Shown here one piece after another: positions 51,507-60,748 of a stretch of DNA of 64,000 nucleotides. Each line of letters starts with the position of its first letter. Within the stretch, counting starts at the first letter, position 1. Below the pieces are notes generated by a model that made no database searches, was not told the DNA's origin, and saw only the letters and a list, made by a program, of their open reading frames with translations. The position numbers were made by a program, and so were the translations under genes. The stretch covers positions 62,001 through 126,000 of the forward strand of contig NZ_FMAC01000012.1 in assembly GCF_900094555.1 (NCBI RefSeq). Reading direction: 5' to 3'. Source of the stretch: Martinezella hainanensis. GTDB taxonomy: Bacteria; Pseudomonadota; Alphaproteobacteria; Rhizobiales; Rhizobiaceae.

Positions 51507-52564
51507 TGACGAACCCCTATGCCGGAATAGAGAATTACCAGCTCTGGCGGCGATCCGTGGCGCGGATCGAGACGCATCTTTTCGATCCGGTCGTCAATCC
51601 GAAATTCCGCCTGAACAGAGCGACGAAGATCGCGACGGCCGGCAGCTGTTTCGCCCAGCACATTTCCCGGCAGCTCCAGCGTATCGGTTTCCACTACTTC
51701 GTTCCAGAAAATGGGGAGGGACTGCCGGAGGATGAGCGCACTCGCCGGAATTTCGGCGTTTTCTCCGGGCGCTACGGCAATCTCTACACCGCTCGGCAGT
51801 TGCTCCAGCTGTTCGAGGAGGTTTTCGAGAAAAGAAAGCCTGCCGAGAAGGCATGGCTGCGCGAGGATGGGCGTTATGTCGACCCCTATCGACCGCAGAT
51901 CGAGCCGGATGGGTTCAAGACGATCAAAGCGGTGGAAGATGAGCGCCATAAGCACCTTTCCAGTGTCCGCGCGGTTTTCACCGAGGCAGATGTATTGGTC
52001 TTCACGCTTGGTCTGACCGAGGCTTGGCGGTCCAGGGACGATGGCTCCGTGTTTCCGCTTGCGCCGGGAGTGGTTGCCGGCTCTTTCGATCCGGAGCGGC
52101 ACGAATTCGTCAATTTCGGGGTCGCCGATGTCGAGGCTGATCTCCTGGCTTTCCTGGAGAAGCTCAAGGACAAGAACCCGAGCATCAAGGTGCTGCTGAC
52201 CGTCTCCCCGGTGCCCCTTATTGCCACTTATGAAGACAGGAACGTGCTTGTGTCGACGACCTACAGCAAATCGGTCCTGCGGGTGGTTGCCGATCAGGTC
52301 GTATCGCGTTTTGATTGGGTCGATTACTTTCCATCCTACGAGATCATCACGGGGAGTTATGCCGGTGGTCTCTATTATGAGGCCGACTATCGCGAAGTGA
52401 ATTCACGCGGCGTCGCACATGCGATGCGTTGTTTCGTCAAGAACTACACCTCCGACCCATCGCAGGTGGTTCGGCGGAACACAGAGCCACAAGCTGCGGC
52501 GATCGAGCCAACGCGCCGGGATATCATCTGCGATGAGGAAGCGATCGACGCCATCCGCGCTTAG
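51506..52564 (+). CDS. GSCFA-domain protein
   Basis: A 352-residue GSCFA-family protein, an SGNH/GDSL-like hydrolase fold. The eponymous motif is ATAGSCFAQHISRQLQ near residue 45; further conserved parts are RRNFGVFSGRYGNLYTARQL, FTLGLTEAW and LLTVSPVPLIATY, the late block II/III. Its nucleophile is probably the Ser or Cys of GSCFA. With WcbI it may add or remove acyl groups on a glycan (inference). A strong terminator follows at 52589. Confidence 0.87.
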   Translation: MTNPYAGIENYQLWRRSVARIETHLFDPVVNPKFRLNRATKIATAGSCFAQHISRQLQRIGFHYFVPENGEGLPEDERTRRNFGVFSGRYGNLYTARQLLQLFEEVFEKRKPAEKAWLREDGRYVDPYRPQIEPDGFKTIKAVEDERHKHLSSVRAVFTEADVLVFTLGLTEAWRSRDDGSVFPLAPGVVAGSFDPERHEFVNFGVADVEADLLAFLEKLKDKNPSIKVLLTVSPVPLIATYEDRNVLVSTTYSKSVLRVVADQVVSRFDWVDYFPSYEIITGSYAGGLYYEADYREVNSRGVAHAMRCFVKNYTSDPSQVVRRNTEPQAAAIEPTRRDIICDEEAIDAIRA

Positions 52565-52588
52565 TGCTTTCGGATCGTGCGAGGCAAG

Positions 52589-52617
52589 AAAAAAGGGCCG
52601 CTGATGCGGCCCTTTTT
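52589..52617 (+). terminator. Intrinsic terminator after the GSCFA gene
   Basis: GGGCCGC (52595-52601) pairs with GCGGCCC (52606-52612) around TGAT, flanked by an A-tract before and five T after. A textbook terminator, usable in both directions, between the convergent GSCFA and GH94 genes. Confidence 0.92.
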
Positions 52618-52633
52618 CCTGTCAACGATTGGC

Positions 52634-55600
52634 TCAGGCCTTGAAGTCCAGCTTGACCTCGCAAGCACCGATCGAGGCTGGCAAGAGCGGCTTGCGGATG
52701 CGCTGGCCGAACTGCCGCTTGAAGCCGAAGACGTTGCCGATCAGGCTCTTGGTGTAGAGGCCGGGGCCGCTCGAATAGATGCGCCAGCCGCCATCGACGG
52801 CGATGTCACCCGCCTTGACGCGCGACCATTCCGCCGATGCTTGATAGCGGTCATCGAAGGCTGCGTCGCTGCTGCTGAAGTAGGTATTGCGCTGGCGCAG
52901 TGACGCATGTTCCACCCGGCCGCTGACGGCGATCGGGTTGGCAAGCGCCAGGGCAGCCCACACGGCTTCCGCGTCGTCGTCGAGGGCGAGCGCCTCGCAA
53001 TAGCGCAGATGCGCATGCACATACATGAGCCCTATCTCGCGGCCGAAGAAGGACGAGGACTCGGCGCGGCGGAAGAGCTTTTCCGGGCCGCCGGAATAGG
53101 TCGCCGGTTTTTCCATCAGCCGTACACCGTCCGGGAAGAGCAGGTTTTCGCGGATGAGCTTCATGTGGGCGTGGCGCTGATCGGGCGTGAACAGGCCGCC
53201 GATCATCGGCTGCGTCATCGCGATCAGCGAATAATGCAGGCCGGTGCGGGTATCCTCGGGATGCAGCAGCAGTTCGACGCCGTCATGGCTCGGATCGAAC
53301 ACGCCGTAGCCCGCAACGACGCCGTCCCGCATCAGAAGCCGGTTGAAATCGGCGCGCATGGCGACGGCCGTCGCCTGCAGCGACTGCGCTTCCTCGTTAC
53401 GGCTGGCAAGCGTCAGAATGTTGGCGTAGCGCACCAGCTGTTCGTACAGGAGCGAAACGGTCCAGCTGCTGACCATCCAGTCGCGCAGATGCGGATCGGC
53501 GGGCTGCAGACTGTCGTTCCAGTCGCCTTCGCCGTAGCGGATGAGGCTTGTGCCGGGCACGAAGCGGCCGCGCACCGTGTCCAGCAGCTTTTCGATATGA
53601 TCGGAGATCGTCGCACGTTCCGAGGTCAGCTGCATGGTATCGTCGGCACGCCATGGAACCGTTTCGGCGAGGAAGGTGATGTCGCCGGTCGCCTCGATGT
53701 AATCGCAGAGCGCCTTCAGCGGCCAGACGACGATATCGCCATGCGCCTCGCCGGCGCGGATGTTGGCGTAGGGCTCCAGCATGAACCATTGCGGCCAGTC
53801 GCCACGGTCGCGGTACTGCTCGGAAAAGAGCGTGGAGAGAATCTGACGGACTTCTTCGTCATGCTCGTAGGCGAGCAGGAATTCGATCGGTCCCTGGCAG
53901 ACGTCGCGGGTCCCCCAGGCAGCTCCCGTATATTGTTCGAGCCCATGCGGTACACTCAAATGCACGATGGCGTCATGCGCGATCCAGGGCAGCATGACCG
54001 CTTGTGCCACCACATCGCGGCCATCGCCGTCGATGCGTGCGCCTCGCGTCACATGGCTCCAGAAGCGCAGCGCCGGCGCCAGCATCTCTTCGTTCTCGAC
54101 ACCGGCGCTGTAGCGCGCAGCAAGGGCTTCGGCCGCATCCGGATCGGTCATCGATCCCGTGACGGCAAAGCGAAGTGCCTTCGTCGGGTGCGATTTCAGC
54201 GCGATGAAGGGGCCGTTGCGAGCCGTGCCATCGCTATAGAGCAGCTCATCGCCGCCGACCGTCTCGAACGCGTCTGGCGTCGAGGTAACGAGGTGATAGC
54301 CGGCATTCGGGTAGCGATCCCAGAGCCAGGACGGCTGCGGCCGGAAGGAGATGCGCTTGCGCGCGGCGTCCACCGCAATATTGGCAATCGCTTCATAATC
54401 TCGTTCGCCGAGCACGATGTGGCCGAACACGAGAAAGCGGCAGGCTTCGCCCTCCACCGAGACGCTCCATTGCATGGCCGGGTCGTCGCCAGAGGCGATT
54501 GCCGAGACGGTAATGGTGCGGCCGGGAAGCTGGTAGATCCAACTCGTATCGCTCAAGCCCATTTCGAAGGCGGCGGGCACGCCGAGCAGGCGCCAGCCTT
54601 CGCCGAGGTCGACGAGGATGCGCAGACCGCTCGATCGCGTCAGGTTGTAGGGATCGCGGGAAACGGAGAAAAGCTTGTGGAAGGACGTGTTGCCGATGGT
54701 CAGCTGCGCGGCGAAGATGCCCTGCATCCAGCAGGTCGCGGCCAGCGTCTGGTCGTCGAGCAGCATGTTCTGGCCGCTGCGGACGATGGCGCCGTGGCGG
54801 CGCGCCACCAGCCGTTCCTTTTCACGAAGCACGATGTGCCTGTTATGCGGCCCATCCGGCACGAAGAAGGAGATCAGCTTCCCGTCCGCATGTTCCTCCA
54901 GCATCCGCGTGGGATAGAGCGCATCGATATCAGCCTGATCGAGGCTGTCGCTCTCTGCAAGCGGAGCATCCTGCACAAGGCTGCGCGCCGTTTGTGCGGT
55001 TGATATCGTGTCGACGACGAGCTCACCCTGAAGCTTCGGCAGGCCATCGAGATGGGCGAGATCGGTATCGCTGGATGCGGCCGGATGATCGGCGATGAAG
55101 AGGCCGAAGAAGGTCGTGGTGGCTGCATCGCCTGCCGCGAGCGAAAGCGGTTTCGATTGGATCGCCGGGCAGGCGACCTCGTGCTGGCGTCGTGTGCTTG
55201 GCAGATCGCTGCCGAAGTCCGGCACCATGACGCCGTCATTGCCCTTGGAGGGCACGAGGAGTTGGATTGCATCGGTCGCGTAAGCCGCGGCACCTTCGAG
55301 GCAGCCTTGTGCGAGCCACGGATTTCGTCCGCCACCCTGCTTGAGGTTCTGCCTGACCATGATGACAGGGCCGAAGGCTGCATGGCCGGCGATATGATGG
55401 TCGATATATTGCGAGGCATAGGCTTCGCTGTTCATCAGGAAGCCGCGATCGCCGAGGCCAACGTCCTGGACGAGAATAAGGTCGGCTGAAAGCGCTGCAT
55501 TCGTGCCGTTTTCCAACGAGACTTGCCAGAACCATGCGGTCTGGCTTGGGTGCAGCCGCAGGCTGACCGTGTGCTTGACGCCGGCCGTTTCGCCGCTCCA

Positions 55601-55894
55601 CGAAAAGCCGCTCTTGCCATGACCGAACTGAACAGCGGCCTTGGGGCCGACGATTTCGGCTGTTGCCGGCCTGGCGCCGCCGACACGCAGATAGAGCCGG
55701 CCAATGCCGCCATAGACAGGCGAACCAAGCACCTGATTGATCATGACGCCGCCCTGCTGGTCAGCGAAATCGATCGAAAACAATGTGCCGTTCGGCAGGG
55801 CTGAAGCCGAGAGGCCGGCCGTATTGTCAAGTGTGACAAGACCGAGTTCTTCGCGACGAGGCGTTTGAAAGCTGCGATTGGAGGCCGAGGACAT
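52634..55894 (-). CDS. GH94-type glycoside phosphorylase
   Basis: A 1086-residue protein. An N-terminal beta-sandwich (about 1-600) precedes an (alpha/alpha)6 barrel with EQYTGAAWGTRDVCQGPIEF and the GDWND motif at 790-794, which carries the general-acid Asp of GH94. GH94 enzymes break a beta-glucoside with phosphate to sugar-1-phosphate plus shorter sugar. The length is more like 1,2-beta-oligoglucan phosphorylases (about 1100) than cellobiose phosphorylase (about 800). There is no signal peptide, so it is cytoplasmic. It follows the beta-mannosidase gene in the same operon. Substrate is not certain; a beta-1,2-glucan fragment or a manno-oligosaccharide are both possible. Confidence 0.8.
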   Translation of the reverse strand: MSSASNRSFQTPRREELGLVTLDNTAGLSASALPNGTLFSIDFADQQGGVMINQVLGSPVYGGIGRLYLRVGGARPATAEIVGPKAAVQFGHGKSGFSWSGETAGVKHTVSLRLHPSQTAWFWQVSLENGTNAALSADLILVQDVGLGDRGFLMNSEAYASQYIDHHIAGHAAFGPVIMVRQNLKQGGGRNPWLAQGCLEGAAAYATDAIQLLVPSKGNDGVMVPDFGSDLPSTRRQHEVACPAIQSKPLSLAAGDAATTTFFGLFIADHPAASSDTDLAHLDGLPKLQGELVVDTISTAQTARSLVQDAPLAESDSLDQADIDALYPTRMLEEHADGKLISFFVPDGPHNRHIVLREKERLVARRHGAIVRSGQNMLLDDQTLAATCWMQGIFAAQLTIGNTSFHKLFSVSRDPYNLTRSSGLRILVDLGEGWRLLGVPAAFEMGLSDTSWIYQLPGRTITVSAIASGDDPAMQWSVSVEGEACRFLVFGHIVLGERDYEAIANIAVDAARKRISFRPQPSWLWDRYPNAGYHLVTSTPDAFETVGGDELLYSDGTARNGPFIALKSHPTKALRFAVTGSMTDPDAAEALAARYSAGVENEEMLAPALRFWSHVTRGARIDGDGRDVVAQAVMLPWIAHDAIVHLSVPHGLEQYTGAAWGTRDVCQGPIEFLLAYEHDEEVRQILSTLFSEQYRDRGDWPQWFMLEPYANIRAGEAHGDIVVWPLKALCDYIEATGDITFLAETVPWRADDTMQLTSERATISDHIEKLLDTVRGRFVPGTSLIRYGEGDWNDSLQPADPHLRDWMVSSWTVSLLYEQLVRYANILTLASRNEEAQSLQATAVAMRADFNRLLMRDGVVAGYGVFDPSHDGVELLLHPEDTRTGLHYSLIAMTQPMIGGLFTPDQRHAHMKLIRENLLFPDGVRLMEKPATYSGGPEKLFRRAESSSFFGREIGLMYVHAHLRYCEALALDDDAEAVWAALALANPIAVSGRVEHASLRQRNTYFSSSDAAFDDRYQASAEWSRVKAGDIAVDGGWRIYSSGPGLYTKSLIGNVFGFKRQFGQRIRKPLLPASIGACEVKLDFKA

Positions 55895-56022
55895 AAGCGT
55901 GGTCTCGCTGATTCATGGATCGGATGAGGGGCACTAGATCACAAGGCGACGCTCGATCATAGGAGGCATTTTCCTATTGGCATCCGCAATTCCTGGCGAT
56001 GAATCGCGGATGATATCAGGAC

Positions 56023-56047
56023 ATATCCGGCGCAATTCGCCGGATAT
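56023..56047. terminator. Intercistronic hairpin between mannosidase and GH94 genes
   Basis: ATATCCGGCG (56023-56032) and CGCCGGATAT (56038-56047) pair perfectly around CAATT. It lies 24 bases beyond the beta-mannosidase stop and 129 bases before the GH94 ATG. Without a T-tail it is more likely an mRNA-processing or stabilising element than a full terminator. Confidence 0.65.
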
Positions 56048-56070
56048 TCTGATCGACACCATCCCCGATT

Positions 56071-58539
56071 TCACTGATGCGGCGGCTCGGCAACCTGATT
56101 GGCCGTGCGGAGAATGGCCGAAAGGTCGGCATCGTCGAAGGCGTCCTTGGAGATGCCTTTGACCTTGAAGGTCCTGCTCTCGCCGGGCGCGAAATTGACC
56201 AGCATATCGTCGACTTCGGCATTCGCGCCGATGCGGTCGACAAAGAGGCAGACATCGCGCAGGAACGACTGAGCGGTGATAGTCACGGTAATCCCGTCCG
56301 TCGTCTGGACGCTCTCGATGTCAAAGCGCGGCTGCGGATATTGCAGCTTCATGTCCTTCTCGAAGAACCACCAGGCTTCCGCATCGCCGAGGCGCGCGCG
56401 CAGAAATTCCCGGCGCGGATCGCCGGGCGTCGCAACCTCGGTCGGAATCTCGATATCGGTATTTTCGAACCGATCGCACAGGATGCGCCAGACATGGTGG
56501 CGGGCAAGCAGCTTGCCGGTGAAATCGAAACGCTCGACAGTGAAGGGCACGCGCCAGAACAGGGTTGCGTCGTTGACGGCGACAGCAGCCAGACCATCGC
56601 CGCGCGGCTGAATGGTGAGGAGATGCGGCGAGTAGCTATGCTTCAAGGCGTACCAGAGCGGTTTCTTCCTGCCGGCGCCGTCGACGGCTGCCCAGGAGGT
56701 GACCGGCCAGCAATCGTTGAGCTGCCAGACGATGGTGCCCATGCAGGTCGGCCGGTGCGAGCGCATGTGATCGATGCCGTAGCTGATCGCGCGTGCCTGA
56801 TTGAGCTGCGTGACGAACAGCCAGTCGTCGAAATTCTGCGGATGGGGAAACCAGCCTTCCAACCCTTGCAGAAGCTTGTCGTTGCCGCCGGTTGCCTTCT
56901 GGTGATGCAGGACCGCGGGAGAGGCCGGCGCGCGGTCTTTCTCGCGCACGGACTGGGCAAGCGTTGCGAAGGTCGGCGGCGCCTGCCAGCCGAATTCCGA
57001 GCAGAAGCGCGGGATATAGTTGCGGTAGGTCTCGTAGCCCACCTCGTTCCAGACATCCCAGATGTGCCTGCAGCCGTGTTCATCGGCATTCGGGGCGATC
57101 TCCATCGAGCCGGAATAGGGGCTGCCCGGCCAATAGGGCCGGGTCGGGTCGATCTCGGCCACCAGCTTCGGCAGGAGATCGAGATAGTAGCCGGCACCCC
57201 ACGGGCGATTGCCGAGTACATCCTGCCAGCCCCAGTCGAAATAGCCCCAGATATTCTCGTTATTGCCGTTCCAGATGACCAGCGAAGCGTAGGGCATGAG
57301 CCTTGTGATCGCCTCGCGCGCTTCCGCCTCGATCTCGCTATAGACAGGCTCTTCTTCAGGATAGGTGGCGCAGGCGAACAGGAAATCCTGCCAGACCATG
57401 ATGCCGGCGGCGTCGCATTCCTCGTAGAACGTATCGGTTTCATAGATGCCGCCGCCCCAGACGCGCAGCATGTTCATATTGGCATCGCGGGCCTGGCCGA
57501 TCCGTTCGCGATAGCGCTCACGCGTCACGCGCGGCAGGAAGCAATCGTCTGGGATCCAGTTGGCGCCGCGCGCAAAGACCGGCACGTCGTTGACGACGAG
57601 CGTGAAAGCCGAGCCGATCTCATCCGGGGTCGTATCCAACCGTACGGAACGGAAACCGACGCGCCGCTTCCAGCCGTCGAGCGCCGCGCCGTCGGAGCCG
57701 AGCAGCTGCAGGTCGAGATCGTAAAGCGGTTGGCCGCCCATGCCATGCGGCCACCAGACCTGGGGATTGTCGATGCGGCATTCGATCAGCGCATGGGTCT
57801 CACCTTGCGCAACGCGGACTTCCGCGCGCTTCCCGCCGATGGACAGGACGAGCGCCGCGCTATCCGTGCCCTTGTCGGCCCATTCGATCTCGACATGCAG
57901 GCGCGCCACGCCCTGGCTGCCTTGCAGGGTGATTTCCGGGCGGATGCCGCCGAGACGCGCCTTCGACCAGCTCTCGATGACAATCGGCTTCCAGATGCCC
58001 GAGGTGACGACGGTCGGACCCCAGTCCCAGCCGAAATTGCAAGCCATCTTGCGGATGAGATTGCTCGGGCCGGGATAGTTCTGTGGGATGTCGGCGGCGC
58101 TGCCGAGCTGCTTGCGGACCTCCTCGCCATGTTCATAGGCGGATTGGAAGTCGACGATCAGTTCGTTGCGACCGCTCTTCAGGTGATCGCCGATGTCGAA
58201 GCGATAGCTGCGATGCATGTTGCGGGTTTCGCCGAGCGCGGTTCCGTTCAGCTCCAGGCGTGCCGCTGTATCGAGGCCGAGGCAGGCAAGATCGATACGC
58301 TCGTCATCATCGCCATCCCAGTCGAAGGCGAGACGATAGCGCCAGGCGGAGCGGCCGATCCAGTCCTGCGAGATCTCGTTGACATCGAGATAGGGGTCGG
58401 TAATCAGCTGCGCGGCCATCAGATCGAGATGCACATTGCCGGGCACGGCGGCGGGGATCGAGTTGGGCAGGGCCGGGGCGCTGGAGGGCGCGCGAAGGCG
58501 CGAGATGGTCCAGCCGGTGTCGAGCGTCTGTCTTTTCAT
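56071..58539 (-). CDS. Beta-mannosidase, glycoside hydrolase family 2
   Basis: An 822-residue GH2 enzyme. It begins with the jelly-roll sugar-binding domain, then an immunoglobulin-like domain, then the (beta/alpha)8 barrel. The acid/base Glu428 lies in WNGNNENIWG and the nucleophile Glu515 in CSEFGWQAPP. GARGANWIPDD and RVWGGGIYETD are typical of beta-mannosidases. It removes terminal beta-mannose from the non-reducing end of manno-oligosaccharides. It has no signal peptide, so it acts on imported sugars. ATG 58539 lies 28 bases after the GntR gene. Confidence 0.93.
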   Translation of the reverse strand: MKRQTLDTGWTISRLRAPSSAPALPNSIPAAVPGNVHLDLMAAQLITDPYLDVNEISQDWIGRSAWRYRLAFDWDGDDDERIDLACLGLDTAARLELNGTALGETRNMHRSYRFDIGDHLKSGRNELIVDFQSAYEHGEEVRKQLGSAADIPQNYPGPSNLIRKMACNFGWDWGPTVVTSGIWKPIVIESWSKARLGGIRPEITLQGSQGVARLHVEIEWADKGTDSAALVLSIGGKRAEVRVAQGETHALIECRIDNPQVWWPHGMGGQPLYDLDLQLLGSDGAALDGWKRRVGFRSVRLDTTPDEIGSAFTLVVNDVPVFARGANWIPDDCFLPRVTRERYRERIGQARDANMNMLRVWGGGIYETDTFYEECDAAGIMVWQDFLFACATYPEEEPVYSEIEAEAREAITRLMPYASLVIWNGNNENIWGYFDWGWQDVLGNRPWGAGYYLDLLPKLVAEIDPTRPYWPGSPYSGSMEIAPNADEHGCRHIWDVWNEVGYETYRNYIPRFCSEFGWQAPPTFATLAQSVREKDRAPASPAVLHHQKATGGNDKLLQGLEGWFPHPQNFDDWLFVTQLNQARAISYGIDHMRSHRPTCMGTIVWQLNDCWPVTSWAAVDGAGRKKPLWYALKHSYSPHLLTIQPRGDGLAAVAVNDATLFWRVPFTVERFDFTGKLLARHHVWRILCDRFENTDIEIPTEVATPGDPRREFLRARLGDAEAWWFFEKDMKLQYPQPRFDIESVQTTDGITVTITAQSFLRDVCLFVDRIGANAEVDDMLVNFAPGESRTFKVKGISKDAFDDADLSAILRTANQVAEPPHQ

Positions 58540-58567
58540 GTCATGTGTCCGTTATGAAATGGATGCC

Positions 58568-59272
58568 TCAAACAGCCTTTGGCGCGATGAACTGCAGGCC
58601 CGCCTGCAGGTGGCGGTTCATGTGATAGGCGTAGGCGATTCGATCCCGTTGTTCCAACGCTTCGATGATAGCGCGGTGTTCATGATAGGCGCTATCGACG
58701 GCTTCGCGAGAGCGCTTGCCGGCTTCCATGAGCCGCTGCAACAATGGCTGCAGAATGCCATAGACTTGTGACAGGGTCTGATTGCCGGCGAAGCCGACGA
58801 GAGCGGCATGAAATCTGAAATCAAGTTCCGCAGCCCCGGCTAGTTCCGCCGCGGCTTTCATTGCATCGTTGATGGAGCGAAGCCTTTCGATGGCGGTTTC
58901 ATCAATCGTTTCGAAGAGAAGATCGCTGAGATTGACCTCGATGAGGCGACGAAACCCCTGAATATCGAGAAAGCTTTCCGCCGATATATCGATGGTGAAG
59001 GAGAAAAGGTCCATCAATGCCTGCTGGCGGCGATCCGTTATGACGGCGCCGACCTTCTGGCGGCTTTCGACGATGCCATAGGCCTTCAGGATGCGGATCG
59101 CTTCGCGCACCGTATTGCGGCTGGCATTGAACATGGAAGCGAGTTCGGCTTCCGAGGGCAGGGCGTCGCCGAGGCCGAGATTGCGTTCGCGCATCAGTCG
59201 CCGCAGCGCGTCGACCACCTGATCGACCGCCGAACCTCTATCCTCGATATCAGCGGTGTCCGCCACTATCAT
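58568..59272 (-). CDS. GntR-family regulator, FadR subfamily
   Basis: A 234-residue regulator. The winged helix is LRRLMRERNLGLGDALPSEA, then ELASMFNASRNTVREAIRIL, and the C-terminal FCD domain holds His-rich metal/effector sites (FRFHAALVGFAGNQTLSQVY and AYHEHRAIIEALEQRD). Such proteins sense sugar acids (UxuR/ExuR-like). ATG 59272 has GGAGG only 2-3 bases upstream; a GTG at 59266-59264 would have better spacing, and the longer frame to 59368 runs over the divergent promoter. It is first in the operon GntR, beta-mannosidase, GH94 and is divergent from uxuA. Confidence 0.87.
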   Translation of the reverse strand: MIVADTADIEDRGSAVDQVVDALRRLMRERNLGLGDALPSEAELASMFNASRNTVREAIRILKAYGIVESRQKVGAVITDRRQQALMDLFSFTIDISAESFLDIQGFRRLIEVNLSDLLFETIDETAIERLRSINDAMKAAAELAGAAELDFRFHAALVGFAGNQTLSQVYGILQPLLQRLMEAGKRSREAVDSAYHEHRAIIEALEQRDRIAYAYHMNRHLQAGLQFIAPKAV

Positions 59273-59384
59273 TCCTCCACTCTCGGAACCATATTGTTGG
59301 TCAATAAGTGGTGTCAAGTAATGTAGCACGATGGACATTTCGCTTTTCAGCGGTATTTTGACCGACAAATGGAGGAGATGTCGT
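59273..59384. promoter_or_regulatory. GntR/uxuA divergent promoter
   Basis: The 112 bases between the GntR start and the uxuA start include ATTGTTGGTCAATAA at 59291-59305, containing inverted TTG...CAA, which has the TGGT core of FadR-subfamily operators. It probably controls both directions. The -10 regions are not certain. Confidence 0.5.
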
Positions 59385-60563
59385 ATGGAAAGCTGCTGGC
59401 GCTGGTTCGGTCCGAAGGATCTCGTTCCGCTCTTGCATGCGCGTCAGGCCGGCGCAACGGGCATCGTCACGGCGCTACATGAGGTCTCACATTCGCGCGT
59501 CTGGACTCCGGCCGAAATCGAGGCACGAAAGGTGCTGGTCGAGGTGGCTGGATTGCGCTGGAGCGTCTGTGAATCGATCCCCGTTCCAAACGCCATCAAG
59601 CTCGGTGGAGCAAGAGCAAGGGCGGCGATCGGCGTCTGGAAGGACAGCCTCGCCAATCTCGCTCGCGCCGGCATAAAGACCATCTGCTATAACTTCATGC
59701 CGGTCGTGGACTGGACGCGCACGGATCTGCGCTTCGAAATGCCGACCACCGCGCTCGCCCTGCGTTTCGACATGGTGGAGTTCGTTGCCTATGACGTTTT
59801 CGTCCTGCGCAGGAAGGGTGCGGAAGAAAATTATGCGCCGGACCTGGTGCGGCGCGCCGAGGAGCGGCTGAAGGGGCTCTCGCCGGAAGACGTGCAACGG
59901 CTGGAGAACAACATCATCGCCGGTCTTCCGGGCGGTGAGGACAGCTATGGGCGTGAAGCCATCCGCTCAGCCATAGCCCTCTTCGACGGAATGACGGCAG
60001 AAGATCTCCAGGCCAATCTCGATGCCTTCCTGCGGGAGGTCGTGCCGGTCGCCGTCGAATTCGGTGCCCGGCTCGCAATCCATCCAGACGATCCGCCCAT
60101 TTCGCTCTTCGGCCTGCCGCGCGTCGTGTCGACGGCGGCAGATCTGCGTCGTATCCTCGGCACCGTCGACCATGCCGCCAATGGCCTGACGCTCTGCGTC
60201 GGCTCGCTGGGGTCCCGCGCCGACAATGATGTGCTTGCCATCGCAAGCGAATTCGCGTCACGTATCAATTTCGCGCATCTGCGCGACATTGCGATCGAAG
60301 CCGATGGATCATTCGTGGAAGCTTCCCATTTGGAAGGGCGCAGCGATATGTATGCCATTCTGCGCACATTGCTCGCGGAGGAGGCAAGGCGTCGCAAAGA
60401 GGGCCGGGAAGACCATGTGATCCCGATGCGGCCGGATCATGGACATCTTGTCGGCGATGATATCGATAAGCCGACCAATCCCGGCTATTCCCTCATCGGT
60501 CGCCTGAAAGGTCTTGGCGAGCTGCATGGCGTCATCCATGCGATCGGCAAGGCGGGGCTTTGA
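59385..60563 (+). CDS. uxuA: Mannonate dehydratase
   Basis: A 392-residue enzyme that converts D-mannonate to 2-keto-3-deoxy-D-gluconate, feeding the Entner-Doudoroff pathway via KdgK/KdgA. Family signs are WRWFGPKDLVPLLHARQAGA, NFMPVVDWTRTDL, the metal-site motif HPDDPPISLFGLPRV and MRPDHGHLVGDD. GGAGGAG lies 8 bases before ATG 59385. It is divergent from the GntR/beta-mannosidase/GH94 operon and probably shares its regulator. The dehydrogenase that produces mannonate (uxuB) is not in the window. Confidence 0.95.
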   Translation: MESCWRWFGPKDLVPLLHARQAGATGIVTALHEVSHSRVWTPAEIEARKVLVEVAGLRWSVCESIPVPNAIKLGGARARAAIGVWKDSLANLARAGIKTICYNFMPVVDWTRTDLRFEMPTTALALRFDMVEFVAYDVFVLRRKGAEENYAPDLVRRAEERLKGLSPEDVQRLENNIIAGLPGGEDSYGREAIRSAIALFDGMTAEDLQANLDAFLREVVPVAVEFGARLAIHPDDPPISLFGLPRVVSTAADLRRILGTVDHAANGLTLCVGSLGSRADNDVLAIASEFASRINFAHLRDIAIEADGSFVEASHLEGRSDMYAILRTLLAEEARRRKEGREDHVIPMRPDHGHLVGDDIDKPTNPGYSLIGRLKGLGELHGVIHAIGKAGL

Positions 60564-60748
60564 ACTTCACGGCATTTGCCATGCCATATCGATGAAATCA
60601 GGCAGCCGGAATAAAGCCTCCCGTTGCATATTCGATAGGCTTTTGCCTAAAGTTTAATCTTGTTATAATTTTGATTTTATTTAGTTTTTTCGTCTATCAA
60701 TGTCCAATTCGCTAGTCTTCAAACTCGAATTGGCAAGGTCGACCTTCC
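60564..60748. other. AT-rich promoter region of the PAS-GGDEF-EAL gene
   Basis: The 185 bases after uxuA contain a marked AT-rich block (about 60645-60700, for example TTATAATTTTGATTTTATTT). It is a probable promoter and possible bent-DNA region. No gene is seen. Confidence 0.45.

Noticed and set aside
52907..55003. 698-codon open frame on the plus strand
   Set aside because: Antisense to the GH94 gene; no domain or ribosome site that would support it.
56077..58557. 826-codon open frame on the plus strand
   Set aside because: Antisense to the GH2 beta-mannosidase with intact catalytic residues; shadow of codon bias.
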